Shown in pieces: positions 39,002 through 39,893 of a stretch of DNA of 39,893 bases (within the stretch, counting starts at the first letter, position 1; each line of letters begins with the position of its first letter). This DNA is from Flavobacteriales bacterium (lineage in GTDB: Bacteria > Bacteroidota > Bacteroidia > NS11-12g > UBA955). A program made the position numbers and the translations under genes. Location of the stretch: positions 1-39,893 of the forward strand of contig CANKVN010000011.1 of the NCBI GenBank assembly GCA_947487055.1, written 5' to 3'. The notes under the pieces are model-generated. The model ran no database searches, had not been told where the DNA came from, and saw nothing but the letters and a program-made list of their open reading frames with translations.

Positions 39002-39436
39002 ACTGACTCATAATCAGTTGGTGCTTGGTTCGTCTCGGCTAAGCCGAGACCAAGTGTGCCCTCAGAAAGCCTCTCAGCAATGAAGGGCTTTTTTTGTTTA
39101 TAATCATTAGGTTCCTGGCCTGCCTGCCGACGCAGGAAGGCAGGTTAAACTCGATAGTCCTGTTGGTCTCGATCTTTATAGGGTCAGTAGGTGCTTGGTT
39201 CGTCTCGGCTGAGCCGAGACCAAGTGGGCCCACTAAAAGCCTCTCAGCAATGAAGGGCTTTTTTTGTTTATAATCATTAGGTGCCTGGCCTGCCTGCCGA
39301 CGCAGGAAGGCAGGTTCAACTCTATAGTCCCGTTGGTCTCGATCTCTATAGGGTCAGTAGGTGCTTGGTTCGTCTCGGCTGAGCCGAGACCAAGTGGGCC
39401 CACGAAAAGCCTCTCAGCAATGAAGGGCTTTTTTCT
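39002..39436. repeat. 170-bp-period tandem array containing tRNA 3'-end copies with a palindrome in the T-loop
   Basis: 'ggtgcttggttcgtctcggct' occurs at 39020, 39190 and 39360 (exact 170-bp spacing). Each copy has ...CTTGGTTCG-[TCTCGGCT(A/G)AGCCGAGA]-CCAAGTG(G/T)GCCC... followed by a terminator-like hairpin; the first two also have a CCTGCCT..AGGCAGG palindrome. Confidence 0.95.
39066..39095 (+). terminator. terminator-like hairpin (repeat copy 1)
   Basis: AAAGCC-tctcagcaatgaag-GGCTTT followed by a T-run. Repeated in copies 2 and 3. Confidence 0.6.
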
Positions 39437-39893
39437 AAAAGTCTTGTCAAATTTTACATTGACGCATGCCAAGATTCATGCAATGAAAGAATGGCTAAAC
39501 ACAACACCCACTTTTACGGCAATCACCGATTCAAAGCTGCAGCAAGTGATTGAGAATTGTTTTTAAGAATTGATGCTGCAGACTACCCTCATGCCTTCAG
39601 ATTAGAAAGGGAAATCAATAAAATGCAGAAAATACATCCACAACCTAGAAAAGCATCCTGACTTGGTTGAGGAAATTAAACAGGAAATCACTGAGAGCAA
39701 CTGAGGCTTTTACATGTGCAGCGAAAATCAGGTGTGCTGCTGTAAATCATCTTTCATTTGCCCGCAAAATGGAAATTTGTATGCTTGTTTTTATGGTGCA
39801 AACTTTTCCGGAGAAACACTGAAACTAACTTGCTAATCCGCTGGGCCGGGTTGTAAACTTCTGGATACTTCGCTTTACATCAGGTTCAATTTT

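Noticed and set aside
39002-39436. CRISPR array or intact tRNA cluster
   Set aside because: The full 170-bp unit is repeated without unique spacers, and the copies lack a proper anticodon arm and acceptor 5' strand.
39039-39472. Two near-identical minus-strand ORFs (MGPLGLGSAETNQAPTDPI...)
   Set aside because: They are translations of the 170-bp non-coding repeat, crossing palindromes and tRNA-like sequence; the similarity reflects DNA repetition.

Overview
The window looks like a chromosomal segment of a Bacteroidetes/Bacteroidota genome. Supporting signs are T9SS type A and type B sorting domains, gliding-motility-type C-termini, DUF2490/DUF4403/DUF4369-type secreted proteins, and a TAnnTTTG-like -7 box upstream of the tRNA. 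Most of it is densely packed housekeeping and envelope genes: argS, rlmH, nadD, gmk, pdxJ, hutI, an RluA-type pseudouridine synthase, a gamma-carbonic anhydrase, a bilirubin-unrelated set of transporters (MATE, SulP, BASS and LysE), an M4 protease, an M23 peptidase and a PNGase F-like protein. Four regions are less ordinary. (1) At the left edge is the C-terminal part of a very large, AT-rich, polymorphic-toxin-like protein, with a small orphan ORF convergent to it. (2) At 9027-9835 there are five tandem copies of a 173-bp unit, each carrying several stem-loops, next to an IS200/REP-associated (Y1) transposase whose own 3' flank carries related hairpins. (3) At 27653-34809 there is a seven-gene run in which all six junctions overlap. 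(4) At 38206-39436 an intact CAU-anticodon tRNA is followed by a truncated RhuM-like gene and then a 170-bp-period array. In that array the tRNA 3' end recurs three times, and the T-loop is interrupted each time by a 17-nt perfect palindrome. The two structured repeat arrays are the best candidates for something undescribed. Functional claims about them are inference, because no searches or folding calculations were run.
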